64,000 nt of DNA from Lacisediminihabitans changchengi. Lineage in GTDB: Bacteria; Actinomycetota; Actinomycetes; Actinomycetales; Microbacteriaceae. The notes under the pieces were generated by a model. The model was given only the letters and a program-made list of their open reading frames with translations, did no database searches and was not told the DNA's origin. This document shows, one piece after another, positions 49,463 to 59,529 of the stretch. The stretch lies in the NCBI RefSeq assembly GCF_016634425.1, contig NZ_JAEPES010000001.1, forward strand, positions 558,001 to 622,000, given 5' to 3'. Position 1 is the first letter of the stretch; each line of letters starts with the position of its first letter. A program made the translations under genes and the position numbers.

Positions 49463-49658
49463 CCTGGGCTAGCACGCAGGTTCCGATACACGCCGCCGAC
49501 ACAAAGCGCAATGGTGGGCCATCCGATAATGACGGTGGTGCCGAATAGTGTTTAGCTAGTCAGGTCCGGCAAGTGTCGATTCGCGTGTCAGCGAGGAATG
49601 AGCCGAGGTTACCCATGATGCGCCAGCGTTGCACCATCGTCGCGAGAACGTCGTCCGC

Positions 49659-50554
<896 letters not shown>

Positions 50555-50555
<1 letters not shown>

Positions 50556-51244
50556 TGGACTGGGTATGGACGAACTTCGGACTGATCTGGGGTTTGACGC
50601 TGAGCCAGGTATGGCTCAGCGCTCTCCCGGTCGTGATCGGATTCGTGCTCTCCATACCCCTCGGTTACCTGGCCAGCCGCTCGAGGGTCGCGCGGTCGAT
50701 CCTGCTCAGCGTGGGCGGCATCCTGTACACGATCCCTTCGCTGGCGCTGTTCATCGTGATCCCGGTAATCATCGGAACGTCCCTACTCGACCCAACCAAC
50801 GTCATCATTGCTCTAACCGTCTACGCGGTGGCAATCATGGTGCGGTCGTCGGCTGACGCGTTTGCCTCTGTGCCGGGCTCGGTACAGGATTCCGCAACCG
50901 CGGTCGGCTTTTCGCGAGCACAACGGTTCTTCGCCGTCGACTTCCCGTTGTCGGGCCCGGTTCTACTCGCCGGGATCCGAGTGGTGTCGGTCAGCACTGT
51001 AAGCCTGGTGAGCGTCGGATCCGTGATCGGTGTGTCCAGCCTGGGCTTCCTCTTCACCGACGGATTCCAACGAAAGTTTTATACCGAGATCTGGGCCGGG
51101 ATCGTCGGAACGCTTGTGGTCGCAGCGGTGTTCGATATCGTGCTGGTACTCATCGGACGTGCTCTGATGCCGTGGAACCGACGGGCAACTCCGAACTTGG
51201 CTCGGATCGTCGGCAGCAAGAGATCGCTGGTGCCGCATAAATGA
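50555..51244 (+). CDS. opuCB: Osmoprotectant ABC importer, permease 1
   Basis: 229 aa, GTG start at 50555. Five to six membrane helices; TIPSLALFIVIPVIIG and VPGSVQDSATAVGFSRAQRF (coupling-loop region) are characteristic of OpuC/ProW-type permeases. The stop overlaps the ATG of the second permease by four bases. The two half-size permeases probably form a heterodimer. Confidence 0.9.
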
Positions 51245-51984
51245 ATCTCTTCATCGAAGGCTTCGCCTGGCTCTTCGACCCGATGCACTGGGTCGGCGGT
51301 TCATCGATCGCGGTGCGCCTGGGTGAGCATTTCCAGTACACCGGAGTGAGTCTGTTTTTCGCAGCCCTCATCGCGGTCCCGCTCGGCCTGTACATCGGGC
51401 ATACCGGCAAGGGGCGAGGAATCGCCATCGCGGCCAGCAATGTGGCGCGCGCGTTGCCCACGCTTGGGCTCCTCGCGGTGTTGATCCTCTCCCTCGGGAT
51501 TGGGCTCATTCCCGCTGCGATCGTGCTCGTCATCCTCGGCATCCCTCCGCTGCTCGCGGGTGTCTATGCGGGGATCGAGTCGGTCGATCCGCAGACGGTC
51601 GACGCCGCACGGGCGATGGGGATGACCGAGTTGCAGATCCTGCGCAAGGTCGAGGTGCCGCTGGGCGCGTCGTTGATCTTCGGCGGTTTCCGCGCCGCAA
51701 CACTCCAGGTGATCGCTTCCGCGGTCGTCGCCGCGTACTTCTCGCTCGGAGGGCTCGGCCGGTTCCTCGTCGATGGGCTGGCGCAAAACAACAATCCCCA
51801 GCTGGTCGGTGGTGCGATCCTCGTCATCGCCCTGGCGCTGGTCGTCGACGGCGTGCTCGCCATCATCCAGAGATTCGTAGTTCCGACTGTGTCCAGCGGA
51901 ACTCGGAGCACCAAGCGCACAGCACGCGGGGGAGCGATTCCTCCCGTGGCGCAGTCCAGGACACTCATCAAGGAAGGTCACTAA
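51241..51984 (+). CDS. opuCD: Osmoprotectant ABC importer, permease 2
   Basis: 247 aa. Family blocks are ARALPTLGLLAVLILSLGIG, the coupling loop QTVDAARAMGMTELQILRKV, and LGGLGRFLVDGLAQNN. It is a paralogue of permease 1. A C-terminal cytoplasmic tail of ~30 residues is basic. The substrate-binding protein gene follows after two bases with AAGGTCA as a weak ribosome site. Confidence 0.9.
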   Translation: MNLFIEGFAWLFDPMHWVGGSSIAVRLGEHFQYTGVSLFFAALIAVPLGLYIGHTGKGRGIAIAASNVARALPTLGLLAVLILSLGIGLIPAAIVLVILGIPPLLAGVYAGIESVDPQTVDAARAMGMTELQILRKVEVPLGASLIFGGFRAATLQVIASAVVAAYFSLGGLGRFLVDGLAQNNNPQLVGGAILVIALALVVDGVLAIIQRFVVPTVSSGTRSTKRTARGGAIPPVAQSRTLIKEGH

Positions 51985-51986
51985 TC

Positions 51987-52913
51987 ATGTTCAATACCAA
52001 GAAGAAGGTCCTGGCGATAGCCGGGGTCGCGACAGTCGCGGCCCTTGCCCTCGCCGGCTGCTCCTCATCCAGTTCGCTGAGTGGCGGCTCCGGTTCCAGC
52101 GCGAAGGAATCCATCGTCGTCGGCTCCGCAAACTTCTCCGAGAACACGATCCTCGCCCAGATCTATGGTCAGGCGTTGGCGGCCGACGGGTTCAAGGTCT
52201 CCTACAAGCCGAACATCGGCGCTCGCGCGGTCTACTTCCCGGCACTCGAAAAAGGCACCGTCGACCTGATTCCGGAATACTCGGGAAGCATCCTATCGTT
52301 CGTCGACAAGTCCGCTGTCGCGACCTCGCCGGACGACGTGAACGCCGCGCTGGCAAAGGCGCTGCCGTCCACCGTCGTCGCCTACCAGTCGGCTGAGGCG
52401 GCCGACTCCGACTCGCTCAACGTCACCGCCGAGTTCGCGAAGACGCACAGCCTGAAGTCGATCGGCGATCTGAAGAACGCCGGGCCGATCACTGTCGCCG
52501 CGAACCCCGAGTTCGAGACGCGCCCCGACGGTCTCCCCGCGCTCAAGTCGCTATATGGGCTCGACAACATCACCTTCCAGGCGATCAACGACAGCGGTGG
52601 CCCTGCCACGCTGAAGGCGCTGCTCGATAACACCGTGCAGGTCGCAGACATCTACTCGACGACCCCGTCGATCGAGGAGAACAAGCTCGTCACGCTCACC
52701 GACCCGAAGAACCAGTTCGCGTCGCAGCAGGTGATTCCGCTGGTCAACAAGAAGAAGGCCAGTTCGAAGGTCGAGGCGGTACTGAACAAGGTCTCGGCGA
52801 AGCTCACCACCAAAGACCTGCTGGCGCTCAACGCGGAAGTCTCCGGCGACAAGAAGACCGAGCCTGACGTCGCAGCGAAAGACTGGCTGAAGAGCGCCGG
52901 GCTGGTCAAATAG
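51987..52913 (+). CDS. opuCC: Osmoprotectant-binding lipoprotein
   Basis: 308 aa. Lipoprotein signal with lipobox LAGC (Cys about residue 25) and a Ser/Gly linker. The mature domain is of the OpuAC/OsmX type: IVVGSANFSENTILAQIYGQ, DLIPEYSGSILSF, and the binding segment NDSGGPATLKALLDN, then VADIYSTTPSIEEN. It would capture glycine betaine, choline or a related solute. The 3' end shows a 14-base duplication that spans the stop codon (52899-52929). Confidence 0.92.
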   Translation: MFNTKKKVLAIAGVATVAALALAGCSSSSSLSGGSGSSAKESIVVGSANFSENTILAQIYGQALAADGFKVSYKPNIGARAVYFPALEKGTVDLIPEYSGSILSFVDKSAVATSPDDVNAALAKALPSTVVAYQSAEAADSDSLNVTAEFAKTHSLKSIGDLKNAGPITVAANPEFETRPDGLPALKSLYGLDNITFQAINDSGGPATLKALLDNTVQVADIYSTTPSIEENKLVTLTDPKNQFASQQVIPLVNKKKASSKVEAVLNKVSAKLTTKDLLALNAEVSGDKKTEPDVAAKDWLKSAGLVK

Positions 52914-52929
52914 TCGGGCTGGTCAAATA
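52899..52929 (+). repeat. Short tandem duplication across the opuCC stop
   Basis: GGGCTGGTCAAATA occurs at 52899-52912 and again at 52916-52929. The first copy holds the last codons and the start of the stop TAG; the second lies after it. Confidence 0.7.
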
Positions 52930-52983
52930 ATAGGGCCGAATAAGTAAGCCGGTCTGAACAGTAAGTACGAGCGTCTGGAGAGC

Positions 52984-53013
52984 GGGGCTCGGTGGCTGCG
53001 GCTACCGGGCCCC
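52984..53013. terminator. Hairpin terminator between opuCC and dedA
   Basis: GGGGCTCGGT (52984-52993) pairs with ACCGGGCCCC (53004-53013) with one G-U pair, followed by GTTGT. It overlaps the end of the dedA gene. Confidence 0.6.
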
Positions 53014-53709
53014 GTTGTCATTGCGGTGGTCGTTGCGGTCGTCATCCAATCCGGTGACGGCATCCCTCTCGACCGCGCCCATGTGCTGCGCCTCCCGCTT
53101 CTCCACCACCTTCTTGATCACGAGTACCGCCACCAGAAACACCACGATGATGCCGGCAAACAGAAATCCGGCGCCATGCAATTGATCGGCGAGGCGGCGA
53201 TACGAGCCAGCAGCCAGCCAGCCGACCGAGACGTACGCGAGCGCCCACACGATGCAGGCCGGTGCCGTCCAGCGCATGAAACGGCGGTAGGTCATCGGAC
53301 TGGTCCCCACGGTGAGCGGGATGAGGGCGTGCAGTACCGGAAGGAAGCGCGAGATGAATACCGCTATCCCGCCGCGACGGGCCAGATAGTTCTCGGCGCG
53401 ATTCCAGTTCTTCGCGCCGATGCGCCGACCCACCCAACTCGCCCGCAGGTGCGGGCCGAACCAGCGCCCGAGCGCGAAGCCCACGCTCTCGCCGGCCAAC
53501 GACCCGACGATCACCGCGGCGAGCGTGCCCAGGTACTGCGGCCAGCCATCGATGGCGGTGGACGAGACCAGAACGATGGTGTCGCCCGGAACGACCAGAC
53601 CGACGAGGATCGACGTCTCGCAGAACATGCCGACCAGCAGGATCAGCAGGCGCACCAGCGGCTCGACATGGCGCACAGTGTCGAGAATCCAGGTCAGCAC
53701 TTCGTTCAC
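53002..53709 (-). CDS. DedA-family membrane protein
   Basis: 235 aa from a GTG at 53709 that overlaps the upstream stop as GTGA. DedA signatures are ETSILVGLVVPGDTIVLVS (residues ~31-49), GSLAGESVGFALGRWFG, and the block FISRFLPVLHALIPLTVG. Recent work assigns this family to flipping of phospholipid or undecaprenyl phosphate carriers. The C-terminus has a charged His/Asn/Asp-rich tail (DDDRNDHRNDN). Translational coupling with pabC is seen but no functional link is known. Confidence 0.92.
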   Translation of the reverse strand: MNEVLTWILDTVRHVEPLVRLLILLVGMFCETSILVGLVVPGDTIVLVSSTAIDGWPQYLGTLAAVIVGSLAGESVGFALGRWFGPHLRASWVGRRIGAKNWNRAENYLARRGGIAVFISRFLPVLHALIPLTVGTSPMTYRRFMRWTAPACIVWALAYVSVGWLAAGSYRRLADQLHGAGFLFAGIIVVFLVAVLVIKKVVEKREAQHMGAVERDAVTGLDDDRNDHRNDNGAR

Positions 53710-54623
53710 ACGGGCAGGCTTTCCGCACCGATCTGATCCATCGCGATCCGGCCAGGGGCGATCTGGTCCGGGGCGATCCGTTCGGGCAGAGCGCGCCGCA
53801 GCCGGTCGAGTCGAGCTCGCCAGGTCGCGAGGCGTCCGGGTTGTTCCGCGACTAATGGGCCGTCCACCCACGACGTGACGATTCGGATGCCGTGGAGCGC
53901 GCTGAGGGCCCAGATCTCCAGTCCGTCGAGGTCGGCGGGCGCTACCGATTCGTAGAGCACATCGATGCCGAGCGCCGTCGCCAGCGCGATCACCGAGCGG
54001 GCGGTGACACTGTCGACTCGCTCCAACTCGGGCGAGGGGGAGCAGAGGGCATCCCCGCGCCACCAGAGCAGCGCGCTGTACGCGCCCTCCACGACATAAC
54101 CAGCGCCGCCGTTCCCCTTGGCCCCGGAGCCATCGCCATCGGCAGAGAGGATGACGGCCTCACCCGCGCCGCGCGGCTGCACCGATGTGCGGGCGGCGAG
54201 CAGGGCATCCGTGTCCGGACCTTTGATCGTGGGGGAGCGGCGCGGGTCGGGACCGTCGAAGGTGGCGAGCACCACCGAGCGGGTGCGTTCGGGGGCGGAG
54301 CGCAGACGCAGTACGAACAGGGTGCCGTCGGAGCGGCTCTGCAGCTCGACCCGGGGAAACCAGTCGCCCTCGCGCGGGATGAGGTCGATGGCGGCATCCC
54401 AGAAGCGCGGCGCCTCGGCCCGGGGGTCCGTGGCCAGACGATGAGTCTCGGCGAACACCTCGACCGCGTCGAGGAAGCGCTGGCGGTGCAGATCGAGGGC
54501 GAGCGCCGTGCCCTCGGTGACCAGCCAGGAGTCTGCGGCAGCGACGAGCGTGCGCGACATATCGCAGTAGTCGAGCGGTTGAAGCACGCCTTCGTGCCAC
54601 CGGTGGATCGAGGTTTCGCTCAT
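53706..54623 (-). CDS. pabC: Aminotransferase class IV, probable 4-amino-4-deoxychorismate lyase
   Basis: 305 aa. Class IV aminotransferase fold: PTIKGPDTDALLAAR holds the PLP-binding Lys, and EGAYSALLWWRGDALCSPSPE matches the cofactor-phosphate region of ADC lyases and branched-chain aminotransferases. The gene stands 11 bases from the pabB start in divergent orientation, which supports a role in folate synthesis. The last 30 residues (RIAPDQIAPGRIAMDQI) come from an imperfect 15-bp repeat and are probably not part of the fold. Confidence 0.82.
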   Translation of the reverse strand: MSETSIHRWHEGVLQPLDYCDMSRTLVAAADSWLVTEGTALALDLHRQRFLDAVEVFAETHRLATDPRAEAPRFWDAAIDLIPREGDWFPRVELQSRSDGTLFVLRLRSAPERTRSVVLATFDGPDPRRSPTIKGPDTDALLAARTSVQPRGAGEAVILSADGDGSGAKGNGGAGYVVEGAYSALLWWRGDALCSPSPELERVDSVTARSVIALATALGIDVLYESVAPADLDGLEIWALSALHGIRIVTSWVDGPLVAEQPGRLATWRARLDRLRRALPERIAPDQIAPGRIAMDQIGAESLPV

Positions 54624-54628
54624 AGACT
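54623..54628 (+). promoter_or_regulatory. -10 box of pabB
   Basis: TAGACT, six bases, then the ATG at 54635. It overlaps the start codon of divergent pabC, so pabB promoter and pabC coding sequence share bases. Confidence 0.45.
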
Positions 54629-54634
54629 CAGGGT

Positions 54635-56068
54635 ATGCGCCTGCGCCCCCTCGAGGCTGAACTTCCCTGGGCGGAGCCGGTTGAGCTGTTTTCCACGGTA
54701 TTCGCCGAGGAGCCGCTCGCGGTCTGGCTGGATGGCTCCCCGATGTCGTATATCGGCTTAGGCGATCGCCTGGCGACGGCGTCGGTCACCGACGGAACGG
54801 TGACGCTCGACGGGGTGACGCGGGCGGGAGAGTTTCTCGACCTGCTGCGGGACGAGCTGGCCGCGACGGATGTCGCCTCGGGCGAGGGTTTCCGCCTCGG
54901 CTGGGCCGGGTGGTTGGGCTACGAGCTGGGCAAGCAGACACTGGGGGTGCCCGTCACCCGGTTCTCGGACCGCCCGGATGCGGCGCTGATCTTCGTCGAC
55001 CGGCTGCTGGCCTTCGATCATGTCGCCCGCACGCTCACCGCGCTGGCGCTGACGGAGCACGGCCTGGCCAACCTCCGGACCCGCCATGACCGTTGGTCGA
55101 GTAGCGCGCGAGCGCCAGCGAGCACGGGTATCGAGGCCCGGCGGGCGATTGATACGGGTGCGAATGATTTCGATACGCGTCCTCGTTCCTCGGGCGCTAC
55201 TCAACCGGCGGCAGTTCCTCGTTCCTCGGGCGCTATTCAACCGGCGCACGCCACCTGGGCGCACACCGACGCCCAATACCTCGCCATGATCCGCGCCTGT
55301 CAGGCAGCGATCCATGAGGGTGAGGCCTACCAACTCTGCCTGACCACGGAGGCGACGGTGCCGCACGCCCCCGACCCGCTCGCCACCTACCTGCGCCTGC
55401 GCGAGACCAGCCCCAGCCACCACGGCGGCTTTATCCGGGCGGGCCAGGTGACCCTCCTCAGCGCCTCACCCGAGCAGTTTCTCAGCGTCACCCCCGACGG
55501 AATTGTGGAGTCCAAGCCGATCAAGGGGACCAGGCCTCGAGGAAGCACCGCGGCATCCGACAGCGCACTCGCCCGCGAACTCCTCGACAGCGACAAGGAG
55601 CGCGCCGAGAACCTCATGATCGTCGACCTGATGCGCAACGACATCGCGCGGGTCAGCGAGGTCGGCTCGGTCAGCGTGCCCTCGCTGCTCGCCATCGAGA
55701 GTTACGCCCACGTACACCAGCTGGTCAGCACCGTGCGCGGCATCCTTCGCCCCGGACTCGGAGCGGTGGATGCCGTCGCCGCCTGTTTTCCCGCGGGCTC
55801 GATGACCGGGGCACCCAAGATGCGTGCCGTCGAAATCCTCGATGCGCTCGAGGACCGAGCCCGGGGCGTGTACTCCGGGGTCTTCGGGTACTTCGGCTTG
55901 GACGGCCGTGCCGACCTGGCCATGGTCATCCGGAGCATCGTGATCGACCCGCAGGGCGCCACCATCGGGGCGGGCGGCGGCATCACCGCTCTGTCGGTGC
56001 CCGAGGAGGAGCTCGCCGAAGTGAAGCTCAAGGCCGCAGCCCTCCTGGCAGCCCTCGGGGTCGTCTAA
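54635..56068 (+). CDS. pabB: Aminodeoxychorismate synthase component I
   Basis: 477 aa. It converts chorismate to 4-amino-4-deoxychorismate in folate synthesis, together with a PabA glutaminase encoded elsewhere. The C-terminal chorismate-binding domain is complete: FLSVTPDGIVESKPIKGTRPRG with the conserved PIKGT, ENLMIVDLMRNDI, FPAGSMTGAPK and GGGITALSVPEEE. Residues ~155-205, between the N-terminal and catalytic domains, are encoded by a dispersed repeat (55092-55246) and form an extra Ser/Arg/Thr-rich linker. The start is probably leaderless. Confidence 0.93.
   Translation: MRLRPLEAELPWAEPVELFSTVFAEEPLAVWLDGSPMSYIGLGDRLATASVTDGTVTLDGVTRAGEFLDLLRDELAATDVASGEGFRLGWAGWLGYELGKQTLGVPVTRFSDRPDAALIFVDRLLAFDHVARTLTALALTEHGLANLRTRHDRWSSSARAPASTGIEARRAIDTGANDFDTRPRSSGATQPAAVPRSSGAIQPAHATWAHTDAQYLAMIRACQAAIHEGEAYQLCLTTEATVPHAPDPLATYLRLRETSPSHHGGFIRAGQVTLLSASPEQFLSVTPDGIVESKPIKGTRPRGSTAASDSALARELLDSDKERAENLMIVDLMRNDIARVSEVGSVSVPSLLAIESYAHVHQLVSTVRGILRPGLGAVDAVAACFPAGSMTGAPKMRAVEILDALEDRARGVYSGVFGYFGLDGRADLAMVIRSIVIDPQGATIGAGGGITALSVPEEELAEVKLKAAALLAALGVV
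55092..55246 (+). repeat. Dispersed repeat element within pabB
   Basis: Begins GTTGGTCGAGTAGCGCGCGA and contains TATCGAGGCC, the same units as the intergenic repeat at 63788-63883. Two direct 30-bp copies (55181-55210 and 55217-55246, one difference) follow, in inverse orientation to the first part (GAGTAGCGC against GCGCTACTC). The frame of pabB stays open through all of it. Confidence 0.8.
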
Positions 56069-56139
56069 CCGTCCCAGTTCGCTAACCTTGTGTTTCGGGC
56101 GTGTTTCTCTCCGCCCACATCCCCGCATACGAAGTGAGA

Positions 56140-58758
56140 ATGCCCTTGCCACACGACTCCGCGCCCCACGTTTCCGAGCCGCACAGCGCATCCCCCCGCG
56201 GCACCGAAGACGACGGCCCGCGCTACGACCCGGTGGCGCTGCAGAACAAGTGGCTGCCGCGCTGGGAAGAGCTGAAGCCATTCCGCGCCGACATCGAGGG
56301 CGACAAGCGACCGCGCAAGTACGTGCTCGACATGTTCTCGTACCCCTCGGGCGACCTGCACATGGGCCACGCTGAAGCTTTCGCGCTCGGCGATGTCGTC
56401 GCGCGCTACTGGCGTCAGCAGGGCTTCAACGTGCTGCACCCGGTCGGTTGGGACTCCTTCGGTCTGCCCGCCGAGAACGCCGCCATCAAGCGCGGGGTCG
56501 ACCCGCGCGAATGGACCTACGCCAACATCGACCAGCAGAAGGTGTCGATGAAGGAGTACGCGACATCCGTCGACTGGGACCGCGAACTTCACACCAGCGA
56601 CCCCGAGTACTACAAGTGGAACCAGTGGCTGTTCCTCAAGCTGTACGAAAAGGGCCTCGCCTACCGCAAGGAGAGCTGGGTCAACTGGGATCCCGTAGAC
56701 CAGACCGTGCTGGCGAACGAGCAGGTGCTGGCCGACGGCACGTCCGACCGCTCGGGCGCCGTCGTGGTGAAGAAGAAGCTCACCCAGTGGTACTTCAAGA
56801 TCACGGATTATGCCGACCGCCTGCTCGATGACCTCAACCAGCTCGAGGGTTCATGGCCCTCGAAGGTGCTCGCCATGCAGCGCAACTGGATCGGTCGCTC
56901 CGTCGGCGCCGATGTCGACTTCGAGATCGAGGGTCGCCCCGAGAAGGTCACCGTCTTCACCACCCGCCCCGACACCCTCTACGGCGTGACCTTCATGGTC
57001 GTCGCCCCCGATTCCGACCTGGCCGCCGAGCTCGTCGCCGGCAGCGCCGATCCGGCGGTGCGCGCGAATTTCGCCGAGTACCTCACTCAGGTGCAGAAGT
57101 CGACGGAGATCGAGCGCCAGGACGCCAGCCGCGAGAAGACCGGCGTCTTCCTCGACCGGTTTGCCATCAACCCGGTGAATGGGGAGCGCATCCCGATCTG
57201 GGCCGCAGACTACGTACTCGCGGACTACGGTCACGGCGCCGTCATGGCCGTGCCGGCGCACGACCAGCGTGACCTCGACTTCGCCCGCAAGTTCTCGCTT
57301 CCGGTGCGCGTGGTGCTCGACACCAACGCTGCCGTCACCGGCGCCATCCCCGTTCTGCCGATCAACCCGGAGACCGGCGAGGCCGAGCTTCCGGATGACC
57401 TCCCGCCGCTCGATCCCGCCCACACGGGTCAGGCGCTCACGGGTGAGGGGCGCATGATCAACTCCGGCCCGCTGGACGGCCTGAGCAAGTCGAATGCCAT
57501 TCGTCGCATCACCGAGATCCTGCAGGCCGCCGGCAACGGTCGCGCCGCGAAGAACTATCGCCTGCGCGACTGGCTGATCTCCCGGCAGCGTTTCTGGGGC
57601 ACCCCCATCCCGATCCTGTACGACGAGGATGGCGAGCTGATCCCGGTCGCCGAGGAGCAACTGCCCGTTCTGCTGCCGCCGACCGAAGGGCTCGACCTGC
57701 AGCCGCGCGGCCAGTCGCCGCTCGGCGCCGCCGAGGACTGGGTGAACGTCACCCTTCCCGACGGTCGCCAGGGTCGCCGCGACGCCGACACGATGGACAC
57801 CTTCGTCGACAGCTCGTGGTACTTCCTGCGCTTCATGAACCCGAACGACGAGACGCAGGCGTTCGCGCCCAAGGAGGCCGACAAGTGGGCCCCCGTCGAC
57901 CAGTACGTCGGCGGCGTCGAGCACGCCATCCTCCACCTGCTCTACGCACGCTTCATCACCAAGGTACTGTTCGACCTCGGCTTCGTGAGCTTCACCGAGC
58001 CGTTCAGCGCGCTGCTCAACCAGGGAATGGTGCTCTCCGGCGGCTCGAAGATGTCGAAGTCGAAGGGCGGCGTGAACCTCGGTGACGAGATCGCCCTGTA
58101 CGGCGTCGACGCGATTCGCCTGACCATGGTGTTCGCCGGGCCGCCAGAGGACGACATCAACTGGGAAGACGTCTCGCCCGCGGGTTCGGCGAAGTTCCTC
58201 GCCCGCGCCTGGCGTCTTGCGCAGGATGTCACCAGCGCTCCCGAGGTCGAGTGGAAGACCGGGGACAACGGCCTCCGCCGCGTCACCCATCGCTTCCTCG
58301 CCGAGGCTCCGGGGCTCGTCGAGTCGTTCAAGTTCAACGTCGTGGTCGCCCGCCTGATGGAGCTGGTCAACGCCACCCGCAAGGTGATCGATTCCGGGGC
58401 GGGCGGCGGAGACGCCGCAGTACGTGAGGCGACCGAGACCGTCGCGCTCGCCCTGTCGCTGTTCGCGCCGTACACCGCCGAAGAGATGTGGGAGGTGCTC
58501 GGCTACCCCGCCAGCGTGGCACAGCACGGCTGGCGCAAGGCCGACCCGACTCTCCTCGTGGAGAGTTCCGTCACGGCGGTGGTGCAGGTCAACGGCAAGG
58601 TGCGCGAGCGCCTCGAGGTGAGTCCCACGATCGACCCCGCAGAGCTTGAGCAGCTCGCCCGCACGTCGGCCGCGGTCATCCGGGCGATCGGCGACGGCGA
58701 GATCGTCAACCTCATCGTGAAGGCCCCGCGTCTGGTGAGTATCGCGGTCAAGGGCTAG
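56140..58758 (+). CDS. leuS: Leucyl-tRNA synthetase
   Basis: 872 aa from the ATG at 56140; a GTG at 56101 would add 13 residues, and a possible -10 box TAACCT (56083-56088) fits either. Class I synthetase: the HIGH motif is HMGH in [13 protein letters not shown], the KMSKS motif is [10 protein letters not shown], and the editing domain holds [14 protein letters not shown] and [15 protein letters not shown] with the universally conserved Asp. It attaches leucine to tRNA-Leu. A hairpin at 58806-58834 follows the gene. Confidence 0.97.
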   Translation: MPLPHDSAPHVSEPHSASPRGTEDDGPRYDPVALQNKWLPRWEELKPFRADIEGDKRPRKYVLDMFSYPSGDLHMGHAEAFALGDVVARYWRQQGFNVLHPVGWDSFGLPAENAAIKRGVDPREWTYANIDQQKVSMKEYATSVDWDRELHTSDPEYYKWNQWLFLKLYEKGLAYRKESWVNWDPVDQTVLANEQVLADGTSDRSGAVVVKKKLTQWYFKITDYADRLLDDLNQLEGSWPSKVLAMQRNWIGRSVGADVDFEIEGRPEKVTVFTTRPDTLYGVTFMVVAPDSDLAAELVAGSADPAVRANFAEYLTQVQKSTEIERQDASREKTGVFLDRFAINPVNGERIPIWAADYVLADYGHGAVMAVPAHDQRDLDFARKFSLPVRVVLDTNAAVTGAIPVLPINPETGEAELPDDLPPLDPAHTGQALTGEGRMINSGPLDGLSKSNAIRRITEILQAAGNGRAAKNYRLRDWLISRQRFWGTPIPILYDEDGELIPVAEEQLPVLLPPTEGLDLQPRGQSPLGAAEDWVNVTLPDGRQGRRDADTMDTFVDSSWYFLRFMNPNDETQAFAPKEADKWAPVDQYVGGVEHAILHLLYARFITKVLFDLGFVSFTEPFSALLNQGMVLSGGSKMSKSKGGVNLGDEIALYGVDAIRLTMVFAGPPEDDINWEDVSPAGSAKFLARAWRLAQDVTSAPEVEWKTGDNGLRRVTHRFLAEAPGLVESFKFNVVVARLMELVNATRKVIDSGAGGGDAAVREATETVALALSLFAPYTAEEMWEVLGYPASVAQHGWRKADPTLLVESSVTAVVQVNGKVRERLEVSPTIDPAELEQLARTSAAVIRAIGDGEIVNLIVKAPRLVSIAVKG

Positions 58759-58805
58759 TCGCTCTCTGCTGGGAGGTCTCCTCTCCATCACCGATCGCTG
58801 AAACG

Positions 58806-58834
58806 GCCGCTCTCCCCAGCCCGGGGTGAGCGGC
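58806..58834 (+). terminator. Hairpin after leuS
   Basis: GCCGCTC-T-CCCC (58806-58817) pairs with GGGG-T-GAGCGGC (58823-58834), with a single T-T mismatch and a five-base loop, but only TGTT after it, so its strength is uncertain. It separates leuS from the competence genes. Confidence 0.6.
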
Positions 58835-58869
58835 TGTTCCGCCTTCGGCGCTGGACGTAGCGTGCTGAG

Positions 58870-59529
58870 GTGCCGTCCACCGATCTGCCTCTCCTCGTCC
58901 GGCCGCGGTCGCGGCTGCGGGTCGGGGTAGGGGCGGTCGTGGCGCTCGGGCTGCTCGGTCTGAGCATCGCGGTGATCGTCACCGCCATTGGCCCGCACGG
59001 GGCGACGACGCTGGTGGGCACGTCGCCCTCCCCGCCGTCGCCGTCATCTCAGTCGGCGCGTTCTGCTGACTCGCGTGCCGAGATCTACGTTCATCTCCTC
59101 GGCGAGGTGGAGCATCCCGGACTGTTCGTGCTGCACGACGGCGACCGGGCAGTGGATGCGGTGGCCGCGGCCGGCGGGTTCACCCCCGCCGCAGACCAGG
59201 CGCAGCTCAATCTCGCCCGCGCGCTTGTCGACGGAGAGCAGATCGTCGTGCCGGCGATCGGGGCGGCGCCACCGGTCGTTTCGGGTCTTCCCCCGCCCTC
59301 GGGTGGTGCTGCCGGCGGCGGAGCGGGGGGAATCGGCGGCAAGGTCAATCTCAACACCGCCGACCAGGCCGCGCTGGAGACACTGCCGCGGGTCGGTCCC
59401 GCGCTGGCGCAACGCATCCTGACCTGGCGGAGCACCAATGGCCGATTCACCGCGATCGAAGACCTGATGAGCGTGACCGGCATCGGCGAGAAGACCTTCG
59501 ACGGTCTGAAAGAGCTGGTGACGGTGTGA
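58870..59529 (+). CDS. comEA: ComEA-type DNA-binding competence protein
   Basis: 219 aa from the GTG at 58870. One N-terminal membrane helix (VGAVVALGLLGLSIAVIV) anchors it; residues ~75-130 are an SLBB domain (IYVHLLGEVEHPGLF), then a Gly/Pro linker and the helix-hairpin-helix pair GKVNLNTADQAALETLPRVG and FTAIEDLMSVTGIGEKTFDG, which binds double-stranded DNA outside the membrane. The gene overlaps comEC. Competence is rarely shown in these bacteria, but the pair is widely kept. Confidence 0.94.
   Translation: MPSTDLPLLVRPRSRLRVGVGAVVALGLLGLSIAVIVTAIGPHGATTLVGTSPSPPSPSSQSARSADSRAEIYVHLLGEVEHPGLFVLHDGDRAVDAVAAAGGFTPAADQAQLNLARALVDGEQIVVPAIGAAPPVVSGLPPPSGGAAGGGAGGIGGKVNLNTADQAALETLPRVGPALAQRILTWRSTNGRFTAIEDLMSVTGIGEKTFDGLKELVTV

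Noticed and set aside
55181..55246. CRISPR-like direct repeats in pabB
   Set aside because: Only two copies with a six-base gap and within a coding gene; part of a dispersed repeat family, not an array.
56851..58998. Open frame of 715 codons on the minus strand opposite leuS
   Set aside because: It is antisense to an unambiguous leuS gene; high GC content creates long frames without stops on the other strand, and its composition is not protein-like.
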